The notes under the pieces are model-generated. The model was not told the origin of the DNA, made no database searches, and was given only the letters and a program-made list of their open reading frames with translations. From Pseudoalteromonas sp. S2755 (GTDB lineage: Bacteria > Pseudomonadota > Gammaproteobacteria > Enterobacterales > Alteromonadaceae), in assembly GCF_005886535.1 (NCBI RefSeq), contig NZ_PNDS01000140.1, positions 1 to 64,000 on the forward strand: a DNA stretch of 64,000 nt, given 5' to 3'. This document shows, in pieces, positions 13,543 through 22,588 of this stretch. The translations under genes and the position numbers were made by a program. Position 1 is the first letter of the stretch; each line of letters begins with the position of its first letter.

Positions 13543-15579
13543 ATGAGTAAAAAGTTACCACTCATTTCCCTAGTCGCCGCGTTCATATCGAGTGTTACTT
13601 TAGCCTCAACAAGCACAGTCACTATTAAGGACTTGCCGATTCTCAAACCTGAAGCGCAACACACAACGGCTAGTAAACGAGTGACTAACCTATTTACTCG
13701 ACAACACTACAAACGCTTCAGCTTTGATGACAGCTTATCGGATAAAATCTTTGATCGTTACGTAGAAGCCATCGACTTTAATAAGTCTTTGCTTCTACAG
13801 TCAGATATCGATAGTTTTCAACAATATCGTAAACAATTTGATGATGCATTGATCTCAGGAAAACTGGGCTTTGCTTATGATATGTTTAATCTAAGCATGA
13901 AGCGTCGCTTTGAGCGCTATGATTTTGCGATTGGCTTACTCGACAAAGAAATGAATTTTGACAAAAAAGATGAGTTCATTTTTGATAGGGAAGAGCAAAA
14001 TTATGCAACCGCGACAAGCGAACTTGACGAATATTGGCGCCAGCGCGTCAAATCTGATGCGTTGCGCTTAAAGTTGACTGGCAAAAATTGGGAAGAGATC
14101 AAAGAAGTTCTTACCAAGCGCTACAAAAACGCGCAAAAACGTCTAGTCCAAACGAACAGTGAAGATGCATTTCAAGTTATCATGAATGCGTTTGCACGCA
14201 GCATTGAAGCGCACACTTCCTATCTCTCGCCACGCCGAGCTGAACAGTTCAAAATGGATATGGACTTAGAGCTGGAAGGTATTGGTGCGGTATTAAGTTA
14301 CGATGAAGATTACACTGTGATCCGTAGTTTAGTTCCTGGCGGCCCTGCGGACAAAACCGAAAAGCTTAAGCCGGATGACAAAATCATCGGTGTAGCACAA
14401 GATGACAAAGAATTTGTCGATGTTATCGGCTGGCGTTTAGATGATGTGGTCGATTTGATCAAAGGCCCTAAGGGGACCAAGGTTCGACTTCAATACCTCA
14501 AAGGTACTGATAGTCACGGTACACCTAAAGTTGTTGAAATTGTTCGTGACAAAGTAAAATTGGAAGATCGCGCAGTTAAATCTTCTGTCTTTGAGGCTAA
14601 GTATTCTGAACTACAAAGCAAAATAGGCGTGATAGAAATCCCGAGTTTCTACAATAATCTTTCTCAAGATGTAAAAACTGAAATTGCAAAACTTAAAGAA
14701 GCTAAAGTAGATGGAATTATTATCGACCTTCGCCAAAATGGTGGAGGTTCGCTTTACGAAGCGACCCAGCTATCCGGCTTATTCTTTGATCAGGGTCCAG
14801 TTGTTCAGATACATACCGCTTATAACCGCGTTGAAAGTCAGCAAGATAGAGACGGTATTACCTTCTACGATGGACCTTTGACTGTTTTAGTTGATCGTTA
14901 CAGTGCATCTGCATCCGAGATTTTTGCTGCTGCAATGCAAGATTATGGCCGAGCAGTGGTGATTGGTGAGCAAACTTTTGGTAAAGGCACCGTGCAACAA
15001 CATCGTGGTCTTGGTAAAAACTACGATTTATTCGAAAACCCTTTGGGAAGCGTAACTTACACGATTGCGAAGTTTTACCGTATCGACGGTGGCAGTACAC
15101 AACATAAAGGTGTGATCCCTGATATCTTGCTACCTTCGGCAATCAACCCGGAAGAGTGGGGGGAAAGCCAAGAGGATAATGCTCTACCTTGGGATAGTAT
15201 CGTTCGTGCAAAATATGCGAGTTTAGATAACTTATCGCCAACTATACAGTACTTGAGCAAACGTCATGATGAGCGAGTAAAAGTTGAGCCGGAGTTCAAA
15301 TATATTTACAAAGATATTGAAGAATACAAAGCACGAAAGGACGATAAAGCGATTTCTTTAGTGGAAGCTGAGCGTATCAAAGAGCGTGAAGAGCGCGATG
15401 ATCTGGTATTGAAACGAGCTAATGAAAGGTTGAAGCGTCTCGGTTTGGAGCCAGTTAAAGATTTGGACGATGCACCTGATATTATTTCGGAGTTAGACCC
15501 TTACCTTGAAGAGGCAGCGCTTATCACGCAGGACCTAATTTCATACGGGCGGATTGCCAAAAACGAAGTTAATAAATAA
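13543..15579 (+). CDS. prc: Tail-specific (C-terminal processing) protease Prc
   Basis: A periplasmic serine protease that trims C-termini, for example of FtsI and murein hydrolases. The 678-residue product has a signal peptide (ends near TLAST), an N-terminal helical domain, a PDZ domain (about residues 240-330, ELEGIGAVL), the S41 catalytic domain with the Ser-Lys dyad in SASASEIF (Ser456) and TFGKGTVQ (Lys481), and the C-terminal domain of the long Prc type. The frame extends two codons to a TTG at 13537, but the ATG at 13543 has AAGGAG 6 bases upstream. A strong terminator follows. Confidence 0.96.
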   Translation: MSKKLPLISLVAAFISSVTLASTSTVTIKDLPILKPEAQHTTASKRVTNLFTRQHYKRFSFDDSLSDKIFDRYVEAIDFNKSLLLQSDIDSFQQYRKQFDDALISGKLGFAYDMFNLSMKRRFERYDFAIGLLDKEMNFDKKDEFIFDREEQNYATATSELDEYWRQRVKSDALRLKLTGKNWEEIKEVLTKRYKNAQKRLVQTNSEDAFQVIMNAFARSIEAHTSYLSPRRAEQFKMDMDLELEGIGAVLSYDEDYTVIRSLVPGGPADKTEKLKPDDKIIGVAQDDKEFVDVIGWRLDDVVDLIKGPKGTKVRLQYLKGTDSHGTPKVVEIVRDKVKLEDRAVKSSVFEAKYSELQSKIGVIEIPSFYNNLSQDVKTEIAKLKEAKVDGIIIDLRQNGGGSLYEATQLSGLFFDQGPVVQIHTAYNRVESQQDRDGITFYDGPLTVLVDRYSASASEIFAAAMQDYGRAVVIGEQTFGKGTVQQHRGLGKNYDLFENPLGSVTYTIAKFYRIDGGSTQHKGVIPDILLPSAINPEEWGESQEDNALPWDSIVRAKYASLDNLSPTIQYLSKRHDERVKVEPEFKYIYKDIEEYKARKDDKAISLVEAERIKEREERDDLVLKRANERLKRLGLEPVKDLDDAPDIISELDPYLEEAALITQDLISYGRIAKNEVNK

Positions 15580-15606
15580 TAAAAGGCGCTTCAAGCGCCT
15601 TTTATT
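15578..15606 (+). terminator. Intrinsic terminator after prc
   Basis: GGCGCT (15585-15590) pairs with AGCGCC (15594-15599) and the stem is extended by AAAA/TTTT, with the T-run continuing to 15603. It overlaps the prc stop codon and ends the msrC-proQ-prc transcript. Confidence 0.85.
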
Positions 15607-15670
15607 ATGCCTTTTACACTTACTTTTACTTTACAAATTTTGTTATCATCTGCCAGATTTTCTAAGCTGA

Positions 15671-15749
15671 TACTCTTTTGAGGCTTTTTGAGAATGGTGC
15701 GTGGCTCGACCACTGGCAACCTAGCTACTCAAAACGGCTCAAAACGGTA
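15671..15749 (+). promoter_or_regulatory. Structured leader upstream of nhaC, candidate cis-regulatory RNA
   Basis: Bases 15676-15692 (TTTTGAGGCTTTTTGAG) and 15728-15744 (CTCAAAACGGCTCAAAA) pair at 15 of 17 positions. Four more pairs (TACT/GGTA) lie outside after one mismatch. The apical part holds a small hairpin GTGG-CTCGA-CCAC followed by TGGCAACC. The right arm is a tandem repeat of CTCAAAACGG. It does not match the lysine or SAM-I riboswitch layouts I know, although NhaC genes can be controlled by such elements. Confidence 0.5.
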
Positions 15750-15792
15750 TACTGCAAATAAAATAATTATAAGCATGGGTCGTCGTGCGTAG
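15694..15792 (+). CDS. Possible leader peptide ORF upstream of nhaC
   Basis: A 32-codon frame starts with ATG inside the apical loop of the leader hairpin and ends with a TAG that overlaps the nhaC ribosome binding site (TAGGAG), 11 bases before the nhaC start. A GAGG lies 10 bases upstream of its ATG. Its translation would disrupt the hairpin. The product is Thr/Asn/Arg rich and resembles nothing I know. It may be chance. Confidence 0.3.
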   Translation: MVRGSTTGNLATQNGSKRYTANKIIISMGRRA

Positions 15793-15803
15793 GAGTATTC
15801 CTT

Positions 15804-17285
15804 TTGAAACAACAAAAACAGCCGTCATTTATTGACGCTCTTATACCGATCACATTATTGGTCGCTTTGCTCGGTGCTGCGGTGTACCTCTATGGTGACA
15901 GTTCATCATCAGGTCCAAATCAAATAGCCTTGCTTTTTGCAACATTCACTGCGGCGCTCGTCGGCCTAAAAAATGGTTTTACGTGGAAGACGCTTGAAGA
16001 AGCGATGATAAAGGGGATCACTATCTCTCTTGGTGCCATTATCATTTTATTGATGGTAGGTGCCCTAATAGGTACTTGGCTGCTGTCTGGTACCGTTCCT
16101 ACACTGATTTATTATGGACTACAAATTATCAATCCAAGTTGGTTTTATGCCGCGAGTTGTTTGATTTGTGGGATTGTGGCGATGAGTATAGGTAGCTCGT
16201 GGACGACGGCCGCAACCATAGGTGTAGCGCTATTAGGTGTAGCGACAGGGCTTGGCTTGGATCAGGTCGTAACCGCAGGTGCAGTCATTTCAGGCGCATA
16301 TTTTGGCGATAAGTTAAGCCCATTATCTGAAACCACGAACTTAGCGCCTGCAGTTGCCGGTAGTGATTTATTTGATCATATTCAACATATGCTTTGGACC
16401 ACAGTACCTAGCTTTGTAATCGCACTTATCATATTTATTGTCATGGGCTTTAATGCTGAAGTGTCAAGTGAAGCGGGGCGAATAGATGAAATTGTTTCGA
16501 TACTACAAACTAATTTCAACATAAACCTGTTAATGCTAGTTCCTTTGCTGGTGCTGCTTGGGCTTGCTATCAAAAAGATGCCTGCTTTTCCGGCGATTTC
16601 AATCGGCGCTGTGATGGGGGCGATATGGGCAGTGCTGTTCCAAAGTGACCTAATTGCAAGCCAAATTGACGCTAGTCAAGGGGAGTTAGTGGGTTATGTG
16701 AAATTGGTGTGGGCGACTTTCTTTGATGGTTTTACGTTACAAACAGGCGATGCAAAAATGGACGACCTGTTAAGTGGTGGTGGCATGTCATCAATGCTTA
16801 CGACAACTTGGCTGGTGATGACGGCATTGATGTTTGGTGCCATTATGGAAAAAACTGGCTTACTTGATGTCTTTGTACGCAGTATTCTTAAAATTGCAAA
16901 AAGCACGGGTTCACTGATTGCCTCGACTATTGCAACTTGTATTGGTACAAATTTAGTGGCAGCGGATCAGTACATCGCGATTGTTGTCCCTGGTCGTATG
17001 TTCAAAGAAGAATACAAAAAGCGCGGTTTGAAGAGTGTAAACCTCTCTCGTACGCTGGAAGATGGTGGCACAATCACCAGTCCACTGATCCCTTGGAACA
17101 CGTGTGGTGCATATATGCAAAGTGTGCTACTGATCAATCCGTTTGATTATGCCATGTACGCGTTCTTTAACTTGATCAATCCTGTGCTGGCTGTTATATA
17201 CGCGTATCTCGGTATCAAAATCCTTAAGATTACGCCACCAACGGTAAACGCGGAAGAACCAAATGAGAAAGTAGGCCGAGCGTAA
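15804..17285 (+). CDS. nhaC: NhaC family Na+/H+ antiporter
   Basis: A 493-residue membrane protein with about eleven to twelve helices. Family features are the early GLKNGFTWKTLEEAMIKGI, the GSSWTTAATIGVALLG segment, GAYFGDKLSPLSETTNLAPAV, and the late EDGGTITSPLIPWNTCGAY, all hallmarks of NhaC-type carriers. Family members exchange Na+ for H+ together with or instead of an organic substrate (malate/lactate, lysine or methionine types are known), so the true substrate is open. The start is a TTG with AGGAG 8 bases upstream. No upstream ATG is in frame. A structured leader and a short ORF precede it. Confidence 0.88.
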   Translation: MKQQKQPSFIDALIPITLLVALLGAAVYLYGDSSSSGPNQIALLFATFTAALVGLKNGFTWKTLEEAMIKGITISLGAIIILLMVGALIGTWLLSGTVPTLIYYGLQIINPSWFYAASCLICGIVAMSIGSSWTTAATIGVALLGVATGLGLDQVVTAGAVISGAYFGDKLSPLSETTNLAPAVAGSDLFDHIQHMLWTTVPSFVIALIIFIVMGFNAEVSSEAGRIDEIVSILQTNFNINLLMLVPLLVLLGLAIKKMPAFPAISIGAVMGAIWAVLFQSDLIASQIDASQGELVGYVKLVWATFFDGFTLQTGDAKMDDLLSGGGMSSMLTTTWLVMTALMFGAIMEKTGLLDVFVRSILKIAKSTGSLIASTIATCIGTNLVAADQYIAIVVPGRMFKEEYKKRGLKSVNLSRTLEDGGTITSPLIPWNTCGAYMQSVLLINPFDYAMYAFFNLINPVLAVIYAYLGIKILKITPPTVNAEEPNEKVGRA

Positions 17286-17383
17286 AGTAGCGCATTTGCA
17301 ATCTTGCTCAGGCCTTTTCCAACAGGTCAAATAGAAATAAAACGCCTATCCTTAGAATTGGCGATATCAAACTTGTTTTATCA

Positions 17384-17407
17384 CTCGCCCCTTTTTGGGG
17401 CGTTTTT
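17384..17407 (+). terminator. Intrinsic terminator or attenuator before pepN
   Basis: CGCCCC / GGGGCG with a T5 loop is followed by TTTTT (17403-17407). It ends only 13 bases before the pepN ATG, so any pepN transcript starting further upstream must pass through it. Confidence 0.75.
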
Positions 17408-17420
17408 GTAAGGACTATAT

Positions 17421-20006
17421 ATGACTCAAAAACCACAAGCTAAATTTCTTAAAGATTACCTTGCACCAAGCCATACCGTTGATGCGCTTTGTTTGACCTT
17501 TGAGTTAAGCCCAAGAAATACCATTGTGACTGCAGTAAGTCAGTTTGTCGCGGTAGGCGATGCGACACAATTAATATTGGATGGTGTCGACTTAGAATTG
17601 GTGTCTTGTCAGGTAAATGGTGAAGAGTGGCAAAGCCTTGAAAAATCCGATTCTGAGCTGATCCTTTCTAACTTGCCAGAGGCTTTTGAGCTCAAAATTG
17701 TCACTAAGATTTCACCGCAAACGAATACGTCGCTTGAAGGCTTATACCTCTCTGATGGCGCATACTGCACGCAATGTGAAGCAGAAGGTTTTAGAAAAAT
17801 CACCTACTTCATGGATAGACCGGATGTATTGACGACTTACACGGTGACTATCATTGGTGAATCAAAGTATCGTTACTTACTCTCAAATGGTAATAAAGTC
17901 GAAGAAGGGAGCCTAAGTGATGGTAGACATTTTGCAAAATGGCACGATCCACATAAAAAACCAAGCTACTTGTTTGCCTTGGTTGCCGGCGATTTTGATG
18001 TATTAGAAGACAACTACATCACTAAATCGGGTAGAGAAGTGAAGTTGGCGCTATTTGTCGATAAAGGCAATTTACATAAAGCTCCCCACGCTATGACGTC
18101 ACTAAAAAAAGCCATGGAATGGGATGAGACAAGGTTCGATTTGGAATACGATCTCGATATATACATGATTGTCGCAGTTGATTTTTTCAATATGGGGGCA
18201 ATGGAAAACAAGGGCCTAAATGTTTTTAACAGTGCCTGTGTGTTGGCAAGCCAAGAGACTGCGACAGACCGAGACTTTCACACTATTGAATCGATAGTTG
18301 GACATGAATACTTCCATAACTGGACTGGGAACCGGGTTACTTGTCGTGATTGGTTCCAGCTTAGTCTAAAAGAAGGCCTGACCGTATTCAGAGATCAGGA
18401 GTTTAGCAGCGATCTAGGTTCCCGAGGCCTAAACCGCATCGACGCAGTAATGGCGATGCGTACGCATCAGTTTGCAGAGGATGCGGGGCCAATGGCGCAC
18501 CCAATAAGGCCACAGCAAGTTATTGAAATGAATAACTTCTATACTGTGACTGTTTATAACAAAGGTGCTGAAGTGATCCGTATGATGCATACCTTGCTGG
18601 GGGAAGCAAACTTCCAAAAAGGGATGAAGCTCTACTTTGAACGTCACGATGGACAAGCCGTTACGTGTGATGATTTCGTCAATGCAATGATGGATGCCTC
18701 TGGAGTTGATTTAACGCAATTTAAACTATGGTACGAGCAATTTGGTACGCCAAGAGTAAAAGTGTCAACCGAGTATGACAAACAGACTCAAACATATGCA
18801 ATTACGGTGAGCCAAAGCCATTCTGATTGCGATCCCGTAAAAGCGCCACTACATATTCCATTTAAGCTAGAGCTTTTGGATGAGCAAGGTGAAAGTATCC
18901 CGTTGCTAACAAAGCACGGAGAAATAAAGCGAGCGTTAGATATTACTGAATTTGAACAGCGGTTTGAGTTTGAGCAAGTTGCACGTAAACCGGTTCCTGT
19001 ATTACTAGAGGACTTCTCAGCACCTGTGGTTATGGAGTACAGCTACACCATTGATGAGTTACTACACATATTGCGTTTTGCGCGTAGTGATTACGCTCGT
19101 TGGGAAGCAATGCAGCAAATTTTTATGAGTGAAGTTAAACGCACGGTTACATCAGACGATTTTGAACTGGATTCAAAAGTCCTCGGTGCCTTGTCCTCAT
19201 TGGTGGAAGCGTTAGATGGAGACCTTGCACTACTGGCTGAGTTATTGACTTTACCAACGTTTGATACGTTAGCCAGTCAATTTGAAATTATCCCAGTAGA
19301 CAAACTCGTTTCAATTTCCGATGCATTTGAAATGCAAATTGCGCAATCACTTCAAACGATGTTTGAACACGCTTATTTCTCTTTACAAGACTCTGGCTCA
19401 CTAGAAGCAAAGGATGTTGCGATCAGAGCCTTTAAAAATAAAGCGCTTTATTACTTAGCGAAAACAGACTCTGATAGTGTTGACAACGCGCTAGATAGTC
19501 AATTTTCATCAAACAATATGACCACTAAGCTGGGATCACTAAAAGCGGCTGTCGCCGCGCAGCACACAAAGATGGAAAGCTTGTTCAGTCAATTTGATAG
19601 TCAATGGCGTCACGATAGCCTAGTCATGGACAAATGGTTTGCATTAAGTGCAAGCTTATCTAATGACGAGGTGATATCGAATATAAATACGCTTTATGGG
19701 CATCCTTGTTTTGATAAGGGCAATCCCAACCGCGTTCGTGCATTGATAGGAAGCTTTGCAAGAAGTAACCCCGCGCAATTCCATCGTACAGATGGCAAGG
19801 GCTATGCGCTATTAGGTGACTTATTAGTGGAGCTAAACAACATCAACCCACAAAATGCGTCTCGTATGATCACGCCGTTCATGTCATGGAAACGCTATGA
19901 TGAAACGCGCCAACAGCTGATGCGCGTACAGTTGAACCGCTTGGCTAACTTAGAAGGCTTAAGCGACGACTTATATGAGAAGGTAGAGAAGGCGCTAGCG
20001 CAGTAG
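17421..20006 (+). CDS. pepN: Aminopeptidase N
   Basis: An M1-family zinc aminopeptidase that removes N-terminal residues from peptides in the cytoplasm. The 861-residue protein has the N-terminal beta domain, the exopeptidase motif GAMEN (residues 259-263), and the zinc site HEYFH (295-299) with the third ligand Glu318 in LKEG, followed by the Ig-like and C-terminal helical domains of the E. coli type (870 residues). AAGGA is 7 bases before the ATG. The DUF2835 gene begins at the base after its stop codon, so the two are co-transcribed. Confidence 0.97.
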   Translation: MTQKPQAKFLKDYLAPSHTVDALCLTFELSPRNTIVTAVSQFVAVGDATQLILDGVDLELVSCQVNGEEWQSLEKSDSELILSNLPEAFELKIVTKISPQTNTSLEGLYLSDGAYCTQCEAEGFRKITYFMDRPDVLTTYTVTIIGESKYRYLLSNGNKVEEGSLSDGRHFAKWHDPHKKPSYLFALVAGDFDVLEDNYITKSGREVKLALFVDKGNLHKAPHAMTSLKKAMEWDETRFDLEYDLDIYMIVAVDFFNMGAMENKGLNVFNSACVLASQETATDRDFHTIESIVGHEYFHNWTGNRVTCRDWFQLSLKEGLTVFRDQEFSSDLGSRGLNRIDAVMAMRTHQFAEDAGPMAHPIRPQQVIEMNNFYTVTVYNKGAEVIRMMHTLLGEANFQKGMKLYFERHDGQAVTCDDFVNAMMDASGVDLTQFKLWYEQFGTPRVKVSTEYDKQTQTYAITVSQSHSDCDPVKAPLHIPFKLELLDEQGESIPLLTKHGEIKRALDITEFEQRFEFEQVARKPVPVLLEDFSAPVVMEYSYTIDELLHILRFARSDYARWEAMQQIFMSEVKRTVTSDDFELDSKVLGALSSLVEALDGDLALLAELLTLPTFDTLASQFEIIPVDKLVSISDAFEMQIAQSLQTMFEHAYFSLQDSGSLEAKDVAIRAFKNKALYYLAKTDSDSVDNALDSQFSSNNMTTKLGSLKAAVAAQHTKMESLFSQFDSQWRHDSLVMDKWFALSASLSNDEVISNINTLYGHPCFDKGNPNRVRALIGSFARSNPAQFHRTDGKGYALLGDLLVELNNINPQNASRMITPFMSWKRYDETRQQLMRVQLNRLANLEGLSDDLYEKVEKALAQ

Positions 20007-20228
20007 ATGAAAGAGTACTTCTTTTACATGGATTTGAGCTACGATAAGTGCCTCGGTTACTACTACGGGCACTATACTTCCGTGCAAGTGATTGAAGATG
20101 GGGGGAAGAGTATTCGCTTCCCCGCAGAGCGTATTCGCCCCTTTATTTCATCCATTGGGATCAGGGGGAGATTCCGTCTTATCTTGGATGATAGCAATAA
20201 GTTTCTATCGTTAGAAAAAGTCACTTAA
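20007..20228 (+). CDS. DUF2835 family protein
   Basis: A 73-residue soluble protein with the family's layout YFFYMDLSYDKCLGYYYGHY... FPAERIRPFISSIGIRGRFRL, predicted as a small beta-rich fold. Its function is unknown. It starts at the base directly after the pepN stop codon with no spacer, so it relies on translational coupling. The pepN-DUF2835 pairing recurs in related marine gammaproteobacteria as far as I know. Confidence 0.8.
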   Translation: MKEYFFYMDLSYDKCLGYYYGHYTSVQVIEDGGKSIRFPAERIRPFISSIGIRGRFRLILDDSNKFLSLEKVT

Positions 20229-20272
20229 TCGAAGAAGAACTGCAAAACATATTTTATTTTTGTTAAATGAGT

Positions 20273-20302
20273 TTGTTATAAGCTTGAAATACGTGTTATA
20301 AA
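20273..20302 (+). promoter_or_regulatory. Promoter of the DUF1302-DUF1329-YCF48-RND operon
   Basis: TTGTTA (20273-20278) is followed after 17 bases by TTATAA (20296-20301). Read one base later, it is an extended -10 (TGTTATAAA). The predicted start of transcription is close to 20309, leaving a leader of about 170 bases before the first gene. Confidence 0.5.
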
Positions 20303-20304
20303 TT

Positions 20305-20321
20305 ATCTGGTAGGACGTCTT
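20305..20321 (+). promoter_or_regulatory. FadR-like operator overlapping the transcription start
   Basis: ATCTGGTAGGACGTCTT matches the E. coli fadBA operator (ATCTGGTACGACCAGAT) at 11 of its first 12 bases. It lies inside a near-palindrome, GGTAGGACGTCTTACC (20309-20324). Position at the start of transcription is what a repressor site would need. The assignment is by motif memory only. Confidence 0.4.
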
Positions 20322-20477
20322 ACCAAGAGTAAAATACGCCCCTAGAGGCGAAAAAGCGTTGATTTAGTTGAGCAGTATTTGTATTTTCGCGGTTTCGCTT
20401 CTATCGTTTAGACAACAAAAAACAATAACTCTAAGAGCTTAAGCTCTAGACATGACCCGCCAAAAGGGGGAGAAATA

Positions 20478-22577
20478 ATGATAAAAAGATCGCTCTTTGT
20501 GAAAAACAAAATCATGCTCGGTCTTAGTGCGGCAGTAATGGGAGCTGCCGCCACGTCAGTACACGCGGCCAGTTTTGAGGTTGGTGATTTCGAAATTACC
20601 TTCGACTCGACTTTTTCTTATGGTCAAAGCATTCGCGTTGAAGATCGTAACTTTGATTTCATCGGTAAAAGTAATCATCCACAGTTTAACTGGGATGGTT
20701 ATAAAGCAACCACTGGCAACACCATCTATTCTTCGTCACAGATCTGGTCACAACAGGGGGCCTATTCAAATAATGGTGATGCTGGTAACCTAAATTTTGA
20801 CTCTGGAGATACTTTCTCTCAGTTGTTAAAAGGTACCCATGATTTAGCAATTACCAAAGATAACTATGGTTTGTTCACTCGTTTCATGTATTTCTATGAC
20901 TTTGCGATGGAAGATGGGGATTTTGCGTATAGTAACCCTGTTTCCGGCAAAAAAGTGGATCCATGTGAAGACGACGATACCAGAAAACAAGTCTGCTCTG
21001 ATTTACGTTTACTAGATGCGTTTGTTTGGGCGGATTTTGACCTGAATGATGGCAAAAACCCGCTCTCTGTTCGTTTAGGTCAACAAGTCGTTAACTGGGG
21101 TGAAAGTACGCTTATTTCCCATGGCATTAACGTCAACCCGGTGGATATTGACCGTTTGAAAGCGCCTGGCTCTGAAGTAAAAGAAGCCTTTATCCCTGTA
21201 GGTATGCTTTGGGCATCGATTGGTTTATCTGAAAACGTCAACCTTGAAGGTTTTTATCAGTATCAATGGCATGAAACCAGATTGCCGGCAACAGGTAGTT
21301 ACTTCTCAACCAATGATTTTGCATCTGAAAATGGTTATATGCAAAATGTTCAGCTTGGTTTTACCTCAAATCCTGATATCGATTTGTATCACTTAACGGA
21401 TGCGTTAAACAGCTTATATGCTGATGCAACGGCCGCATTGGTTGCTCAAGGCGTCGTGCCGACAGCAGAAGCAGTAGGTAGTGCCGCAGCGTCCATGTAT
21501 ATGGCTTATCCGACTAAAGTGGCGCTTAAAGGAAAAGGGAATAACGGTAAGAGCGAACCTGATGATGGTGGTCAGTACGGTTTACGCTTAGGTATTTTCT
21601 CTCCAGAGCTAAACGACACTGAATTTGGTTTATACTATATTAATTACCATAGCCGTAGACCTTTGATTTCTGGTAAAGCATCTAATTTTACACAGCAAGC
21701 GATAATGGCGGATTTAGCTTACATCGCACAAAATCAAATTACTGCAGACAATATCACTAACCTAAATGCCTTTACTCAAGCGCAAATTACCTACCCAGAA
21801 GACATCAAACTGTATGGCTTAAGTTTTAATACTGCGATTGGTGAAACCGCATTTGCTGGTGAAGTGGCATATAGACAAGATGAACCACTGCAGATAGATG
21901 ACGTTGAACTACTTTACGCGGGTATGGTTGAGCAGTTGGCTGCTGCGGGTCTGCGTGATGATTTGGCTGGTTTATCTCAGCTTAGTCAAGGTGACGATAT
22001 CGCTTATGTGGGTCCTGGTGAAGTCGCGCAAGGTTATATTTTGCGAGACACTATTCAAGCACAGTTTACTGCAACACATTTGTTTGGCCCGTCGTTAGGC
22101 GCAGATAGCTGGGCAGTGGTTGGTGAAGTCGGTGCTGTTACCATCAAAGACATGCCAGAGTACGATGAGCTTCGTTTGAATGTTTCAGGTACTGGCCGAA
22201 GTGGCACGATTGAGGGGCTTTCTGGCCGAGATTACAATCTTATCCACCAAGCGGTTTCAAACGGTCCAGAGACCAACCCATTCCCATCGGCTTCTGCATG
22301 GGGCTATCGCCTTATTGCTAAGGGTGAGTATAACAACCTATTCAGTGGTGTGAATTTTTCTCCACGCGTAGTGTTCTCACATGATGTTAACGGTATCACC
22401 CCGGATCCTATGTTCTTATTCATTGAGGATCGTAAATCGCTAGGCATTAATCTTAACTTTAACTACCTAAATTCGTGGTCATTTGATTTTGGCTATAACA
22501 CGTTTTGGGGTGGTGGTAAGACGAATACCTTTGCAGACCGTGATTTCATCTCATTTAACATTAAGTATTCAATTTAA
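20478..22577 (+). CDS. DUF1302 family outer-membrane-type protein
   Basis: A 699-residue exported protein with a signal peptide (cleavage expected after SVHA, near residue 30), then a sequence rich in alternating hydrophobic and aromatic strands, as in a beta-barrel, and no lipobox. It begins FEVGDFEITFDSTFSYGQSIRVEDRN and contains VRLGQQVVNWGESTLI, both diagnostic of DUF1302. Such proteins occur beside DUF1329 proteins and RND exporters in proteobacteria that handle fatty or steroid-like compounds. A channel or sensor for a hydrophobic substrate is an inference. GGGGGAG lies upstream of the ATG. It is the first gene of a four-gene operon. Confidence 0.85.
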   Translation: MIKRSLFVKNKIMLGLSAAVMGAAATSVHAASFEVGDFEITFDSTFSYGQSIRVEDRNFDFIGKSNHPQFNWDGYKATTGNTIYSSSQIWSQQGAYSNNGDAGNLNFDSGDTFSQLLKGTHDLAITKDNYGLFTRFMYFYDFAMEDGDFAYSNPVSGKKVDPCEDDDTRKQVCSDLRLLDAFVWADFDLNDGKNPLSVRLGQQVVNWGESTLISHGINVNPVDIDRLKAPGSEVKEAFIPVGMLWASIGLSENVNLEGFYQYQWHETRLPATGSYFSTNDFASENGYMQNVQLGFTSNPDIDLYHLTDALNSLYADATAALVAQGVVPTAEAVGSAAASMYMAYPTKVALKGKGNNGKSEPDDGGQYGLRLGIFSPELNDTEFGLYYINYHSRRPLISGKASNFTQQAIMADLAYIAQNQITADNITNLNAFTQAQITYPEDIKLYGLSFNTAIGETAFAGEVAYRQDEPLQIDDVELLYAGMVEQLAAAGLRDDLAGLSQLSQGDDIAYVGPGEVAQGYILRDTIQAQFTATHLFGPSLGADSWAVVGEVGAVTIKDMPEYDELRLNVSGTGRSGTIEGLSGRDYNLIHQAVSNGPETNPFPSASAWGYRLIAKGEYNNLFSGVNFSPRVVFSHDVNGITPDPMFLFIEDRKSLGINLNFNYLNSWSFDFGYNTFWGGGKTNTFADRDFISFNIKYSI

Positions 22578-22588
22578 GGGCTTTCGAT

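Noticed and set aside
15671..15803. Lysine or SAM riboswitch before nhaC
   Set aside because: NhaC-family lysine and methionine carriers can have these switches, and GGCAACC occurs here. However, the other conserved blocks and multi-helix layout of both classes are missing, and the element is too short.
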